A stretch of 64,000 bases of DNA from an uncultured Bacteroidales bacterium (GCA_949282265.1 CASDOZ010000011.1:1-64000), one strand, 5' to 3'. Counted from the stretch's first letter, positions 1 to 10,060 are shown. Notes: generated from the sequence alone by a model not told the origin. Made by a program: numbers and translations.

Positions 1-87
1 TTTTTGATAAGGGTAGCCATAATTTTACGGATTTAGATTGGTTGATAAAAAAGAAATGCCGGCATGGTGCCGGAAAAAGTTTCGTGT

Positions 88-725
88 AGTTTGCCGCCGG
101 TTCGCGGCAGGGCTTCCAGAAGTTTGCAGGCTTGCCGCCAGTTCGCGGCAGGGTTTCCAGATGTTTTGCAGGCTTGCCGCCGGTTTGCGGCAGGGCTTCC
201 GGAAGTTTGCAGGCTTGCCGCCGGTTTGCGGCAAGGTTTCCAGATGTTTTGCAGGCTTGTCGCCGGTTCGCGGCAGGGTTTCCAGAAGTTTGCAGGCTTG
301 CCGCCAGTTTGCGGCAAGGTTTCCAGATGTTTTGCAGGCTTGCCGCCGGTTCGCGGCAGGGTTTCCAGAAGTTTGCAGGCTTGCCGCCAGTTTGCGGCAA
401 GGTTTCCAGAAGTTTTGCAGGCTTGCCGCCGGTTTGCGGCAAGGTTTCCAGATGTTTTGCAGGCTTGCCGCCGGTTTGCGGCAGGGTTTCCAGAAGTTTG
501 CAGGCTTGCCGCCAGTTTGCGGCAAGGTTTCCAGATGTTTTGCAGGCTTGCCGCCGGTTTGCGGCAAGGTTTCCAGATGTTTTGCAGGCTTGCCGACGGT
601 TTGCGGCAAGGTTTCCAGATGTTTTGCAGGCTTGCCGACGGTTTGCGGCAAGGTTTCCAGATGTTTTGCAGGCTTGCCGCCGGTTTGCGGCGAGGTTTCC
701 AGATGTTTTGCAGCCCTGCCGACAA
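88..725. repeat. Tandem array of a 41-42 base hairpin unit
   Basis: Fourteen full units begin at GCAGGCTTG (126, 168, 209, 251, 292, 334, 375, 417, 459, 500, 542, 584, 626, 668), with a partial unit before and a decayed one from 710. The period is 42, or 41 where the GAAGTTT variant replaces GATGTTTT. Each unit holds CTTGCCGC, a loop of about 6 bases and GCGGCAAG, an 8-bp stem with small variations between copies. Long reading frames run through the array in several frames on both strands, as expected when a stop-free unit of 3x14 bases repeats, so they are not taken as genes. No flanking gene is in view to the left. Confidence 0.9.
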
Positions 726-768
726 TCTTTTAATTATGCATATAACTAACTGATTATCAAATGTTAAC

Positions 769-780
769 GGGGGGGGGGGG
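769..780. repeat. Homopolymer run of 12 G
   Basis: Twelve consecutive G lie between the tandem array and the GC-rich spacer. Runs of this length slip readily during replication and sequencing, so the true length may vary. No gene start or promoter is near enough to suggest phase variation. Confidence 0.85.
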
Positions 781-1005
781 TAAAATTAACTTACATAACA
801 AATCCGGGCTGTTTGGCAGCCTCAGGCGGGAGTTGTATGTATTGTTAATTTTCATGTATGTTTTTGTTATCGCTGCAAAAGTAATGATATTTTTTAGAAA
901 TTCAAGGTTTTTGGGAGGTGTTTTTTTGGGGTGCGCGCAGGAAAGCCGTTGTGGGCGGTGGAGGGGCGTTTCTTTTTGCAGGGTTTGCCATCCGCGTTGT
1001 TATTG

Positions 1006-1027
1006 GAGACGCTGTACGCAACGTCTC
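1006..1027. repeat. Dispersed inverted repeat type R1, copy 1
   Basis: Imperfect palindrome of the form GAGACG-N10-CGTCTC, in a longer conserved block (TTGGAGACGC ... TCTCTACAATGCC). The same block recurs at 1141 and 1655. Confidence 0.75.
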
Positions 1028-1060
1028 TACAATGCCCCCGCTTGCGCTCACTCACCTGTC

Positions 1061-1082
1061 ATTCCGGCCTCCGAGCCGGAAT
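1061..1082. repeat. Dispersed hairpin type R2, copy 1
   Basis: ATTCCGGC and GCCGGAAT form an 8-bp stem around a 6-base loop. The second copy at 1303 carries a compensating base-pair change. Confidence 0.75.
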
Positions 1083-1140
1083 CCATCAAGCGCGGCCTTA
1101 TGCGTTCGTGTTCGCGGCCGCGACGCGGTTGTCCTCGTCG

Positions 1141-1162
1141 GAGACGCTGCACGCAACGTCTC
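1141..1162. repeat. Dispersed inverted repeat type R1, copy 2
   Basis: Same GAGACG-N10-CGTCTC palindrome and the same flanking TCTACAATGCCCCCGC as copy 1. Confidence 0.75.
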
Positions 1163-1193
1163 TACAATGCCCCCGCCATCGCCTCGCGCATGG

Positions 1194-1215
1194 ATGCCGG
1201 CTCGGCGGCCGGCAT
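1194..1215. repeat. Hairpin with ATGACGG tail
   Basis: ATGCCGGC and GCCGGCAT form an 8-bp stem with a 6-base loop, followed by GACGG. Related hairpins with the same kind of tail lie at about 1394-1413, 1578-1592 and 19534-19551. Confidence 0.65.
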
Positions 1216-1302
1216 GACGGCGGAGAAGAGACGCGCAGAGAACAAGGGGCATTGCGCCGCCGGTGCGTTCTTTTACGCTGTCGCTCGTATTACTACTGTG
1301 TC

Positions 1303-1324
1303 ATTCCCGCCTCCGAGCGGGAAT
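1303..1324. repeat. Dispersed hairpin type R2, copy 2
   Basis: ATTCCCGC and GCGGGAAT form an 8-bp stem with the loop CTCCGA, the same loop as copy 1. Relative to copy 1 one stem pair is swapped on both sides. Confidence 0.75.
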
Positions 1325-1393
1325 CCTGGGCAGCCTTATGCGGGGTATTGCGTTGTGCCGTGCCGTTGCCATCCCCGCCAACGCCTCCCAAGG

Positions 1394-1413
1394 CCCCGTG
1401 TCGGAGCACGGGG
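1394..1413. repeat. Hairpin with GTGACGG tail
   Basis: CCCCGTG and CACGGGG form a 7-bp stem around TCGGAG, followed by TGACGG. It has the same layout as the hairpin at 19534-19551. Confidence 0.65.
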
Positions 1414-1654
1414 TGACGGCGCTGTTGTGCCGCTGTACCATCGCACCCTTTTGCATGGCCGCCCATTCTTTTCACGGTGTCATTCGCTTGCGCGTCAATT
1501 GGGCTGTGTTATGTTGGGGTATTGCGCTACCGCTAATCGCCGCGCCATTGTCATCCTCGCACTCGCCTTCCAGGGTCCCGCATCAAGTGCGGCATGACGG
1601 CGCTGTTTGTGCCGTTTGTGCTGTTCCGCGGCCATTGCCGCGTCGCTATCGTTG

Positions 1655-1676
1655 GAGACGCTGCACGCAACGTCTC
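1655..1676. repeat. Dispersed inverted repeat type R1, copy 3
   Basis: Third copy of the GAGACG-N10-CGTCTC palindrome with the TCTACAATGCC flank. It lies about 90 bases downstream of the gene ending at 1768. Confidence 0.75.
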
Positions 1677-1767
1677 TACAATGCCTCGCCATCGCCTTTA
1701 AGGTTGCCGGCTTGGCGGTCGGCATGACGACGCAGGAAGAGCGGGTGCGGGGAAGGGAGGCGCGTGT

Positions 1768-4254
1768 TCAGAGGCTGTGGCGTGCGTGTTCCACCATGAA
1801 GTGCAGGCGGTTGAATATGTTGGCGTCGGAGGTGCTGCTGTCGAAGTCGAGGAACAGCAGGTTCACTTTCGGGAACAACTCCTTGATGCGCTTTTCTATG
1901 CCTTTGGATATGACATGGTTGGCTATGCATCCGAAGGGTTGCAGGCTGATGATGTTCCGCACGCCGTGGGCGGCCAGGTTGCTTATTTCGGCAGGTATAA
2001 GCCATCCTTCTCCGAAGTTGGCTGCCGTGTTCACAATGTGCGAGGCGGCGCGCTCGTCCTGGAACATGTCGGAAAAGGGCATGTAGTGCGGGAATCCGGC
2101 GCATATCGCATCGAACTGCCGCGTGCGCCGTTTAATCCAGGCGTAGATGGCGTCGTTCATGAACAAGGGCATGCTGTTGCGCTGTATGTGTTTGTCCTTG
2201 TTGATGTGATGGTTCACAAGGCTTTGCGCAAAGAAATTGTAGATGCTCGGCGGCACAACCTCCACACCTTGGGTGATAAGCCAGTTGAGCACGTTTTTGT
2301 GGCTGAAACTGTTGTATTTGACGTAAATCTCACCCACGACACCTATGCGCGGGGCCTCCTTGCTGTTGTCCGTGCATTTGGTGAAGTCGCGGACGGCTTC
2401 GGCAAGCAGCGCGGTGAGTCCTTTGCAGTCGCGGCGTTCCACCAGGGGCAATGCATCTTGTATGTAGCGCATCCGCAGTTCCTTGGCGGCTCCAGGTTGT
2501 TTTTCGCGCACGCAGGCTGCATAATACATTTTGTTGATGCAGTCGGCGTAAAGCATGGTGTAAACCACGATGCGTGCAATTTTGAGCCAGTCGGGCGTAA
2601 AGCCCGGCTGTTGGTTGCGCAGGTTGTCGCCCAAGGCGAGCGAAACAACGGGTATGTCGTCGAAGCCGGCTTCCAGCAGGGCGTTTTTGATGAGCGACAT
2701 GTAGTTGGTTGCGCGGCACTGGCCACCTGTCTGCGTGATGATGACGGCTGTCTGCGAGCGGTCGTACTTGCCGCTTTGCAGCGCGTTGATAATGGAACCT
2801 ACCACAATGGTGGCGGGGTAGCAAATGTCGTTGTTGGCATATTTCAAGCCGGTTTCCGCATCGCTTTGGCTACCCATGGGCAGATTTTCGAGCTTGTAGC
2901 CCATCAGGCTGAACAGGGTGGGGATATATTCCGAATATCCTTCGCCGAAATAGGGCGCGAGCAGGGTACGCCGTTTGTCTTCCAGTCCGAAAATAGGCGT
3001 GGTGCACAAAGGCTTTTCGGCAGCGGCGGGCTCGTTGCGGCTTATTTGCAGGCTCTCCACCAACGAGCGTATGCGCAGGCGCAGCGAGCCTATGTTGTTC
3101 ACATCGTCTATCTTCAATAGGGTCAGGTTTTTGTTGCGCCGCCTGAGCAGGTTGCCCACCTCGTCTATGATAAAGGCATCCGGCCCGCAGCCGAATGAGG
3201 TCAGTTCCACCATTTGCAGGTTGCGTCCCTGCTTGCCCACAAAGTAGGCGGCCTTGAAAATGCGGTTCGGGTAGGCCCACTGGCTGACCGACTGCAACTC
3301 GGCGAACACCTGGCTTGCGCCGGCGGCCGCGTGCTCCGTAATGACATCTATGCCCATGTCGACAATCGACTCAGCCACCTTGTGCTCAATGTAGGGGTCG
3401 GTGTGGTATGGACGGCCGGCCAGCAGGATGGTGATGCGGTTTTCAGCCTCAGCTTTGTGCCATACGTCCAAGGCGCGGGCGGTAAGCGTGTGTAGGTAGT
3501 TTGCCTGTTCGGCTATGGCCGCGTTAATGGCTGCGCGGGCGGTCTTGCGGTCTATGCCCAGCGTGTGCAGGTATTCGGTGCACGAAGCGTGGAGCAGGTC
3601 GTTGTCCTTGAAGGTGATGACAGGTGCGTCGAACGGGATGTTGTAGTTTTTGTCCGTGTCGATGGCGCTTTTGATGACATCCGAGTAGCCTGTTACGATG
3701 GGACAGTTGAAGCTGTTACCCGAGCTGGGGTCTTCCTTGTGTTCGTACACCACGTAGGGATAGAAAATGCGGTCGGGCTTTTTGTCGAGCAGGTTCATGA
3801 TGTGCCCGTGCATCAGCTTGGCGGGGAAGCAGATGTTGTCGGCCATGATGCTCTTGATGCCGGTGGCGTAAAGGCGGTCGGTGGATGGTGCGGACAGCAT
3901 GACCCGTATGCCGCAGCGTGTGAACAGCGTATGCCAGAACGGGTAGTTTTCGTATATGCCCAACGCACGCGGGATGCCTATGGTCATGCGTGCCTGTTCG
4001 GGCGGTACGCTTTTGCGGCGGAACAGCAGGGCATATTTTTCGGCAAACATGTTTACGCCGCGGGCTTTCTTTTCGGCTTCGTTGGAATAGACTTTCTCGC
4101 AATTGTTGCCTGAATAGAAGGAACGCCCGTTCTGGAAACGGAATACTTTGACGGTACAGTGGTTTTCGCAACCGCTGCATACTTCTATGCCTGACTCGTA
4201 GTGCTGCGCATCGAGCAGGTCTTCCAGGCGGGGTTGGCTTGTCGGTGTTGTCAT
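1768..4254 (-). CDS. Acyl-CoA dehydratase activase-related iron-sulfur protein (DUF2229 / HgdB-like)
   Basis: An 828-residue protein of the family that accompanies BadF/BcrA-type activases. The N-terminus has a Cys cluster (C26, C29, C33, C52). Further conserved Cys motifs follow ([35 protein letters not shown]), in keeping with two HgdB-like domains that hold [4Fe-4S] clusters, as in double-cubane cluster proteins. In related Bacteroidales this part is commonly fused to the activase in one long protein; here it is separate and its ATG overlaps the activase stop by four bases, so the two are probably translationally coupled. No dehydratase alpha/beta substrate subunits lie nearby, so the substrate is unknown. 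The likely role, ATP-driven low-potential electron transfer, is inferred from the family. Confidence 0.85.
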   Translation of the reverse strand: MTTPTSQPRLEDLLDAQHYESGIEVCSGCENHCTVKVFRFQNGRSFYSGNNCEKVYSNEAEKKARGVNMFAEKYALLFRRKSVPPEQARMTIGIPRALGIYENYPFWHTLFTRCGIRVMLSAPSTDRLYATGIKSIMADNICFPAKLMHGHIMNLLDKKPDRIFYPYVVYEHKEDPSSGNSFNCPIVTGYSDVIKSAIDTDKNYNIPFDAPVITFKDNDLLHASCTEYLHTLGIDRKTARAAINAAIAEQANYLHTLTARALDVWHKAEAENRITILLAGRPYHTDPYIEHKVAESIVDMGIDVITEHAAAGASQVFAELQSVSQWAYPNRIFKAAYFVGKQGRNLQMVELTSFGCGPDAFIIDEVGNLLRRRNKNLTLLKIDDVNNIGSLRLRIRSLVESLQISRNEPAAAEKPLCTTPIFGLEDKRRTLLAPYFGEGYSEYIPTLFSLMGYKLENLPMGSQSDAETGLKYANNDICYPATIVVGSIINALQSGKYDRSQTAVIITQTGGQCRATNYMSLIKNALLEAGFDDIPVVSLALGDNLRNQQPGFTPDWLKIARIVVYTMLYADCINKMYYAACVREKQPGAAKELRMRYIQDALPLVERRDCKGLTALLAEAVRDFTKCTDNSKEAPRIGVVGEIYVKYNSFSHKNVLNWLITQGVEVVPPSIYNFFAQSLVNHHINKDKHIQRNSMPLFMNDAIYAWIKRRTRQFDAICAGFPHYMPFSDMFQDERAASHIVNTAANFGEGWLIPAEISNLAAHGVRNIISLQPFGCIANHVISKGIEKRIKELFPKVNLLFLDFDSSTSDANIFNRLHFMVEHARHSL

Positions 4255-6023
4255 GCTTGTTTCTGGTTTTGCCCGCGGGCGTACAGGGCTGCCCCGTAGG
4301 CACCCATCAGCTCCGGGATGTCGGTGAATAAAACGTCGCGGCCGGTCATCTTTTCCAGTGCGCGCACAATGGATTTGTTCTTGAACGTGCCTCCCTGCAC
4401 CACAATGTTGTCGCCTAATTCCTTGACGTCCTTCAGCTTCATGACCTTGAAGAGGCAGTTTTTGATGACGGAGTAGGAGAATCCGGCGGCAATGTCTTCC
4501 ACGGCTGCGCCTTCACGCATGGCCTGCTTCACTTTGGAGTTCATGAACACGGTGCAGCGCGTGCCCAGGTCGCAGGGCTGTTTGGCCATGCAGGCCATGC
4601 GTGCGAACTCCTCGACGGGGTGTTGCAACATGCGTGCGAAAGTTTCTATGAATGAACCGCAGCCCGACGAGCAGGCTTCGTTGATTTCGATGCGCCTGAT
4701 GGAACCGTTTTCGATGAAAATGGCTTTCATGTCTTGCCCGCCAATGTCAAGCACGAACGACACGTCCGGTTTCAGGTGGCGCGCCGCCATGAAGTGGGCT
4801 ATGGTTTCCACAATGCCGTGCTGGAGGCTGAACGCTGTTTTGAGCAGGTTCTCGCCGTAGCCGGTGGCCGCGCTGCCCGCAAACTGTATCTCGCTGCCGT
4901 TGGCTGCAGCCGCCGCTTTCAGGTCTTGCAGCGCCGACAGGAAGGTCTGGAAGCTATTGCCGTTGTTGCGGCGGTAGTCCTTGTAAACCAGTTTTCCCTG
5001 CTCGTCCAGCAGCACTATTTTGGTGGTCGTGCTGCCCGAATCCACGCCGAGGTAGCATCTGTTCAGCCCGGGTTGAAGGCTGGCCGTTGGCACGGCAACG
5101 GCGTTTTTGGAGGCTTCCCAGGCGTCGAACTCTGCACGGTCGGCAAACAGGGCGGGCAACCGTCCTGACACGAAGGCTGTATTGGTTTCTTTCTGGAAAC
5201 GCACCGTGTGCAACACTTGCAACAGTGAAAAACTGCGTGGGTTCTGTTGCCGTTGAGCCATGAGCGCGCATCCCTGCGAGGGTATCAGCTCTGCCTTGTC
5301 GGGCAAGATGCAGACGGTTTCGTCTATTTGCAGCACGCTGCGGAAATGCTTGTGCAGTTCCGGCAGGAACGCGAACGGCCCGCCGCAAAAAAATACGTTG
5401 GGTTTGATGTCCGTGCCGTGCGTCAGCGCGCTGACTACCTGCAAGGCCACGGCATGGAACACGGACGCGGCAATGTCGGCCTTGCTGACGTTGCGGCTTA
5501 TCAGGTTCTGTATGTCCGTCTTGGAGAACACACCGCATCGTGATGCTATCGGATAAACGGTCTGTGCTTGTGCCGCCAAGTCGCTCAGCCGAGCCACATC
5601 TACGTTGAGCAGGGTGGCCATCTGGTCGATGAACGCGCCCGTGCCGCCGGCGCAGTTGCCGTTCATGCGTATGTCGGGCACCTTGCCGGCTTCGAAGAAT
5701 ATCATTTTGCTGTCTTCGCCGCCCATGTCGATAAAGGTGTGCACGTCGGGATGACGCTGCTGTATGAATTCGGCAGCGGCCACAACTTCCTGCACGAAAT
5801 CAAGCCCGAAGCGTTCGGCGTAGCCCATACCCACAGAGCCGGTTATGGTGATTTGAAACTGTATGTTTCCGAGCTGGTTGTACAAGTCGGTAGCCATTTC
5901 GGCAGCTGTCTGCATGATGTTGGCGTTGTGCCGGCGGTAGTCGGAATAAACGAGCCGGCCGTTTTCATCGAGCAACGCGATTTTCAGCGTAGTTGAACCT
6001 ATGTCTATGCCTAAATAGTACAT
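4251..6023 (-). CDS. BadF/BadG/BcrA/BcrD-type activase ATPase, two tandem domains
   Basis: 590 residues made of two ASKHA-fold ATPase domains. Each opens with a phosphate-binding motif ([10 protein letters not shown] near residue 5, [10 protein letters not shown] near 326) and carries the Cys pair that in HgdC-type activases holds a [4Fe-4S] cluster at the dimer interface: C124 (NCAGGTGAF) with C163 (SRCGVF), and C451/C455 (ACSSGCGSF) with C490 (TRCTVF). Such proteins use ATP to push an electron to a partner protein at very low potential. The partner is probably the 828-residue gene immediately downstream, which overlaps by four bases. The TetR gene lies 13 bases upstream, so the three form one operon. 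Confidence 0.9.
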   Translation of the reverse strand: MYYLGIDIGSTTLKIALLDENGRLVYSDYRRHNANIMQTAAEMATDLYNQLGNIQFQITITGSVGMGYAERFGLDFVQEVVAAAEFIQQRHPDVHTFIDMGGEDSKMIFFEAGKVPDIRMNGNCAGGTGAFIDQMATLLNVDVARLSDLAAQAQTVYPIASRCGVFSKTDIQNLISRNVSKADIAASVFHAVALQVVSALTHGTDIKPNVFFCGGPFAFLPELHKHFRSVLQIDETVCILPDKAELIPSQGCALMAQRQQNPRSFSLLQVLHTVRFQKETNTAFVSGRLPALFADRAEFDAWEASKNAVAVPTASLQPGLNRCYLGVDSGSTTTKIVLLDEQGKLVYKDYRRNNGNSFQTFLSALQDLKAAAAANGSEIQFAGSAATGYGENLLKTAFSLQHGIVETIAHFMAARHLKPDVSFVLDIGGQDMKAIFIENGSIRRIEINEACSSGCGSFIETFARMLQHPVEEFARMACMAKQPCDLGTRCTVFMNSKVKQAMREGAAVEDIAAGFSYSVIKNCLFKVMKLKDVKELGDNIVVQGGTFKNKSIVRALEKMTGRDVLFTDIPELMGAYGAALYARGQNQKQA

Positions 6024-6036
6024 GTGTTGTGCTGTT

Positions 6037-6657
6037 TTATGGCCGTAGCCGTTTCTGGATGGTTGTTATCAGTTCTTCCTTGCGCCGGCGGATGTATTGC
6101 TTTTCCGCTTCGTTGTCAAACTGTAAGAGCACACGGTAGGTGGGCAGGGTTATGAACGTGCAGATGGTGAGCGAGATGATGTCCATGTACAGGTCGGTCG
6201 TGTCGATGGGACAGATGCGTCCCGCTTGTATCTCGCGTTGCACTTCATCGTCGAATTGCCGGTAGAGTTGCGTGTATATGGGATTGGTGCGCAATTCCTC
6301 GCAAAAGGCTTGCCGCCTTTCAAGGTTGGCCGCCAGTTCGTTGATGACCATAAACGGGAGCTGCTTGTTGGCTTCGATAAAGTCGAAGTACATGCCCATG
6401 CGTTCACGCAGGCTTTCCGTGAAATCCATGCCAGCCGGCCGTGTTTTCATGAATTCTGCGAACAGCGACATTACTTTTTTGATAAAAATCTGTTGGAAGA
6501 GGTTTTCCTTCGTGCGGAAATAATAATGCACCAAAGCTTGGTTACAGCCGGCTTTCTGGGCTATTTCCGTGGTGGATGTGTTTGTGTATCCTTTGGTGAG
6601 GAACAGAGCCTCGGCGGCTTGCAGTATGAGTTCCTCCTTTGCGCTGTATCTATTCAT
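6037..6657 (-). CDS. TetR/AcrR family transcriptional regulator
   Basis: 206 residues. The N-terminal helix-turn-helix is typical ([21 protein letters not shown], residues about 27-47), followed by a ligand-binding domain that matches no subfamily I can name. It is the first gene of a minus-strand operon with the activase and its iron-sulfur partner, so it probably represses its own operon. A promoter-like pair with a 12-bp palindrome in its spacer lies upstream (6704-6734). The effector is unknown; an acyl-CoA-like ligand would fit the neighbours but is a guess. Confidence 0.9.
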   Translation of the reverse strand: MNRYSAKEELILQAAEALFLTKGYTNTSTTEIAQKAGCNQALVHYYFRTKENLFQQIFIKKVMSLFAEFMKTRPAGMDFTESLRERMGMYFDFIEANKQLPFMVINELAANLERRQAFCEELRTNPIYTQLYRQFDDEVQREIQAGRICPIDTTDLYMDIISLTICTFITLPTYRVLLQFDNEAEKQYIRRRKEELITTIQKRLRP

Positions 6658-6664
6658 TACGTTG

Positions 6665-6695
6665 TTTAATAAGCGTATTTAATAGGTTTATTAAA
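6665..6695. promoter_or_regulatory. Inverted repeat in the leader of the TetR operon
   Basis: TTTAATAA and TTATTAAA are separated by 15 bases, and TTTAATA also occurs once inside. It lies between the predicted -7 box and the TetR start codon, a place suited to an autorepressor site. AT-rich sequence makes a chance repeat possible. Confidence 0.35.
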
Positions 6696-6703
6696 ATTGG
6701 CAG

Positions 6704-6734
6704 CAAAGGAACGGAATATATTCCAAACGGCAAA
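6704..6734 (-). promoter_or_regulatory. Promoter of the TetR-activase operon with palindromic operator
   Basis: On the minus strand TTTG (6731-6734) is followed after 19 bases by TTCCTTTG (6704-6711), one mismatch from the Bacteroidota -7 box TAnnTTTG. The spacer contains the perfect 12-bp palindrome GGAATATATTCC (6713-6724), a likely TetR operator. Confidence 0.5.
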
Positions 6735-6771
6735 ATGTTCGTCCTTAAAAAATGTTGCGGCGCGGGCGCAT

Positions 6772-7866
6772 CTATATTTCGCGTATGTTGCCGTCCTCGA
6801 CGTAGAACATTTTGGATGGTTGCGAAATGTTTTGCAGTATGCTATCGATGTGTTCGCGGTTCGTGTCGGTGATGAATATCTGGCCGAACCGTTCGCTTGC
6901 GACCAGCTCGACGATTTTTTGTACGCGCTGGCTGTCCAGTTTGTCGAAAATGTCATCCAGCAGGAGCAAGGGCGGTATGCCGTGCGTGCGCTTCAGGAAG
7001 TCGAACTGCGCGAGTTTCAGCGCAATCAGGTAGGTTTTGTTCTGCCCTTGCGAGCCGACCCGCTTGATGGGGTAATCGCCGAGCATCATCTCCAGCTCGT
7101 CTTTGTGTATGCCTTGCGTGCTGTATCCTAAGATGTGGTCGCGCTCGCGGGTGCGCCCGAAGGCTTCGCGCAGGTCGCGGTCTTGCAGTTGCGAGGTGTA
7201 GCGCAGGCTGACCTTTTCCCTGTTTTCGGCAATGGTGTTGTAGAACTCGATGAAAATAGGCGTGAACTGCTCGATGAATCGGTCCCGTTCGCGGTGGATG
7301 TATTCGGCATGGAATGCCATTTGGTCTTCCAGAATTTCAAACAGCGATATGTCCGGCAAGGTTTCGTTTTTCAGCAAGGCGTTGCGCTGTTTCAGGGCAT
7401 TGTTGTAGCTGAGCAAGTGGTTCAGGTAGGTTTTGTCATACTGCGATATGACACCGTCCATGAATTTGCGGCGTTCATCGCTGCCGTCGGCAATCAGTTC
7501 CGAGTCGTCGGGCGACACCAGCACGAGCGGCAGCAGCCCGATATGGTCGGTAAGCCGGTCGTAGGTTTTCTTGTTGCGTTTGAACTGCTTTTTCTGCCGC
7601 CTTTTCATGCCGCAATACACTTCCTCTTGGTTGTCGCGCAGCGTATAATTGCCTTGTATCAGGCAAAATTCGGCATCGTGCTCTATGTTTTGCGAGTCAA
7701 TCAGGTTGGAGTGGCTCTTGCAGAACGACAGGTAATAGATGGCATCGAGCACGTTGGTCTTGCCCATGCCGTTCCGGCCGATAAAGCAGTTTATTTTGTC
7801 GGAAAACAGCAGGTTGGCTTCCTTGATATTCTTGTAGTTCAATATGGACAGCGTGTCTAACTTCAC
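6772..7866 (-). CDS. recF: DNA replication and repair protein RecF
   Basis: 364 residues, the usual length for RecF, an SMC-like ATPase that helps RecO and RecR load RecA at single-strand gaps. Walker A is GRNGMGKTN (residues 30-38) and Walker B is in LLLLDDIFDKLD (about 300-311). The start lies 15 bases after the stop of the upstream GHL10 gene on the same strand, and no promoter is visible between them, so recF is probably read from that gene's promoter. This differs from the classical dnaA-dnaN-recF order. Confidence 0.95.
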   Translation of the reverse strand: MKLDTLSILNYKNIKEANLLFSDKINCFIGRNGMGKTNVLDAIYYLSFCKSHSNLIDSQNIEHDAEFCLIQGNYTLRDNQEEVYCGMKRRQKKQFKRNKKTYDRLTDHIGLLPLVLVSPDDSELIADGSDERRKFMDGVISQYDKTYLNHLLSYNNALKQRNALLKNETLPDISLFEILEDQMAFHAEYIHRERDRFIEQFTPIFIEFYNTIAENREKVSLRYTSQLQDRDLREAFGRTRERDHILGYSTQGIHKDELEMMLGDYPIKRVGSQGQNKTYLIALKLAQFDFLKRTHGIPPLLLLDDIFDKLDSQRVQKIVELVASERFGQIFITDTNREHIDSILQNISQPSKMFYVEDGNIREI

Positions 7867-7881
7867 GTTCCGTTTGTTTTT

Positions 7882-9408
7882 TTACAGTTTGCGCGTTACG
7901 CCATAGGTGGGCGTGCTCTCGTGCTTGTATTTGTTCACCGTGGTAACGACAAAGGTGTATGTGCCTTTGAAACGTTTCCCCAATTCGTTTAAGTCAATGC
8001 AATTGTCAGTAGTCCGGCAAAGAATGTTGGCTGGGTTGTCCATGTTTCCGGTTTTCTTGCCCTTGAAGGCGTACACCACATAATAGGCTGTGGCGCAGCC
8101 ACCGTTCTCGTGCACGGTGTCCCACCACAGGTATGCGTTGTGTCCGTCTTTGATAATGCGCAGGTTTTGCGGGTGTGCGGGTGTATCCCCTTCTATGTTG
8201 CGGTTGATGGGGCACAAGGCCGGATATTTGTAGAAATTGGTTTGCAGGCTGTCGCACAGTCCCTGCGGGTTGCGCATAAAGCCTTGGGCACTGAAATAGA
8301 CTGCCCCGTCTATTTCCGGATGTTGTTTGTTCAGTTCCAGCTGGCGCACCAGCTCGTTGGGTTTGCACCAGGCAGCGGCTGCCTTCTTGTTTCCGAGCTG
8401 CGAGGCGTAGAGTCCGATGTACAGGTTTTTGCCGTAGCTGTTTTTGCTCCACCAGTCGGCCAGAATCTCGTAATCGGCTACCTTTTTGCCAATTTCCCAG
8501 TAGAGTTGCGGCACCACATAGTCGATGGAACCTTCGCGGAGCCATTTCAGGATATCGGCGTACAGGTCATCGTAGTTTTGCACGCCGGCCTGCGTGTCCG
8601 AGCCGTTGGGATCGTTGCTTTTGTTGCGCCACACACCGAACGGGCTGATACCGAATTCCACCCAGGGTTTTATGCTCTTGATGGTTTGTTGCAGTTCGCT
8701 GATAATCATGTTCACGTTGTTGCGCCGCCAGTCGTCTTTCTGGTCGGGCAGGAATCCGCGCGGATTTGCCGCAAACGTCTTATCGTCGGGAAAATCCTTG
8801 CCTTTGACGCGGTAGGGGTAAAAATAGTCGTCGAAGTGTATGGCGTCCACATCATAGCGTTCCACAATGTCGCGCACTACTTTGTTCAGGAATGCGCGCG
8901 TTTCGTCCAGTCCCGGGTCGAAATACCATTTGCCGCCATATTCGACAAACCATTCCGGATGCTGGTGGTATATGTGGCTGTCGCTGAGTTGCGCAATGTC
9001 GGCCGAATTGGTTACGCGGTACGGGTTCAGCCACACGTGCACATCCATGCAACGTGCGTGCGCCTCCTCAATGACGAATTGCAAAGGGTCGTAGTAGGGT
9101 TGCGGTGCCTGTCCTTGTTCGCCCGTCAGCCATTGCGACCATGGCTCCAGAGTGGATGGATAGAACGTGTCGGCTGTCGGCCTTATCTGGAACACGATGG
9201 CGTTAATGTTGTTTTTGGCAAATGTGTCGAGCATGTTGCGCATTTCCTGCCGTTGCAGGGCAGGCTGCGTTTGTGCCGACAGGCTTGGCCAGTCGATGTT
9301 CGCAACCGTGGCTATCCATACGGCGCGCATTTCGCGTTTTTTCGGTTGCGCATGAAGCAGGGCGGAAAACAGGATGCAGCAGGTAAGCAGTACGGTCGTT
9401 TTTTTCAT
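7882..9408 (-). CDS. Exported glycosyl-hydrolase-like family 10 (GHL10/YngK-type) protein
   Basis: 508 residues from the ATG at 9408. The reading frame is open for 34 more codons upstream, but the promoter at 9446-9477 lies inside that extension and the shorter form starts with a clean signal peptide (KKTTVLLTCCILFSALLHA). The (beta/alpha)8 domain carries family motifs: REMRAVWIATVANIDWP near the start of the mature protein, WLNPYR and IHFDDYFYP in the middle. The C-terminal 100 residues resemble a fibronectin III domain. Relatives are thought to act on cell-wall or other glycans, but the substrate is unknown. recF follows after 15 bases. Confidence 0.88.
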   Translation of the reverse strand: MKKTTVLLTCCILFSALLHAQPKKREMRAVWIATVANIDWPSLSAQTQPALQRQEMRNMLDTFAKNNINAIVFQIRPTADTFYPSTLEPWSQWLTGEQGQAPQPYYDPLQFVIEEAHARCMDVHVWLNPYRVTNSADIAQLSDSHIYHQHPEWFVEYGGKWYFDPGLDETRAFLNKVVRDIVERYDVDAIHFDDYFYPYRVKGKDFPDDKTFAANPRGFLPDQKDDWRRNNVNMIISELQQTIKSIKPWVEFGISPFGVWRNKSNDPNGSDTQAGVQNYDDLYADILKWLREGSIDYVVPQLYWEIGKKVADYEILADWWSKNSYGKNLYIGLYASQLGNKKAAAAWCKPNELVRQLELNKQHPEIDGAVYFSAQGFMRNPQGLCDSLQTNFYKYPALCPINRNIEGDTPAHPQNLRIIKDGHNAYLWWDTVHENGGCATAYYVVYAFKGKKTGNMDNPANILCRTTDNCIDLNELGKRFKGTYTFVVTTVNKYKHESTPTYGVTRKL

Positions 9409-9445
9409 GTTTTTTCTGTTTGTCGTGAATTGGACTATTTTGCTG

Positions 9446-9477
9446 CAAATGTACGTGATAAATATCAGATGTGCAAA
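9446..9477 (-). promoter_or_regulatory. Promoter of the GHL10-recF unit
   Basis: On the minus strand TTTG (9474-9477) and TACATTTG (9446-9453) are 20 bases apart, matching the Bacteroidota -33/-7 consensus. The -7 box is 37 bases before the ATG at 9408. Confidence 0.65.
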
Positions 9478-9513
9478 GCCGGCAGGCGCTTTGCTGCTTG
9501 TTTTTTCCATAAA

Positions 9514-9547
9514 AGAAGCCGTTCTGCAAGTGCGCGGAACGGCTTCT
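9514..9547 (-). terminator. Terminator of the V-ATPase operon
   Basis: A perfect 11-bp stem (AGAAGCCGTTC / GAACGGCTTCT) with a 12-base loop lies 21 bases after the ntpK stop codon. The minus-strand transcript continues with a short run of U. Confidence 0.75.
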
Positions 9548-9568
9548 GGAAAAATGCTTGTCTTCCGG

Positions 9569-10030
<462 letters not shown>

Positions 10031-10060
10031 TTAGTTGTTATTGTTTTTATTATTTGATTT

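Larger units (their letters stand above)
781..1767. other. Gene-free spacer rich in dispersed hairpins
   Basis: Nearly 1 kb with no convincing gene: open frames here are low-complexity, rich in R/P/C and overlap one another on both strands. The stretch is mostly GC-rich and made of short inverted repeats (annotated separately), many followed by a conserved tail of the type GCATGACGG or GGTGACGG. It lies downstream of the gene ending at 1768, where it could act in transcript 3'-end formation. Confidence 0.7.

Noticed and set aside
88..725. CRISPR array
   Set aside because: The repeats are directly joined with no unique spacers of 30 bases or so, and no cas gene is nearby.
25..753. Five long overlapping reading frames (205-231 residues) on both strands
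   Set aside because: All are translations of the same 41-42 base tandem repeat in different frames. The mix of 41 and 42 base units shifts the frame repeatedly, and no family or start signal supports any of them.
761..2104. Several plus- and minus-strand frames of 60-278 residues in the GC-rich spacer
   Set aside because: They have R/P/C-rich low-complexity content, overlap one another and run over inverted repeats. One would start next to the G run; none resembles a protein family.
1777..3120. A 447-residue plus-strand frame opposite the DUF2229 gene
   Set aside because: It is the antisense shadow of a well-supported gene with conserved cysteine motifs; a GC-rich gene often leaves the opposite strand open.
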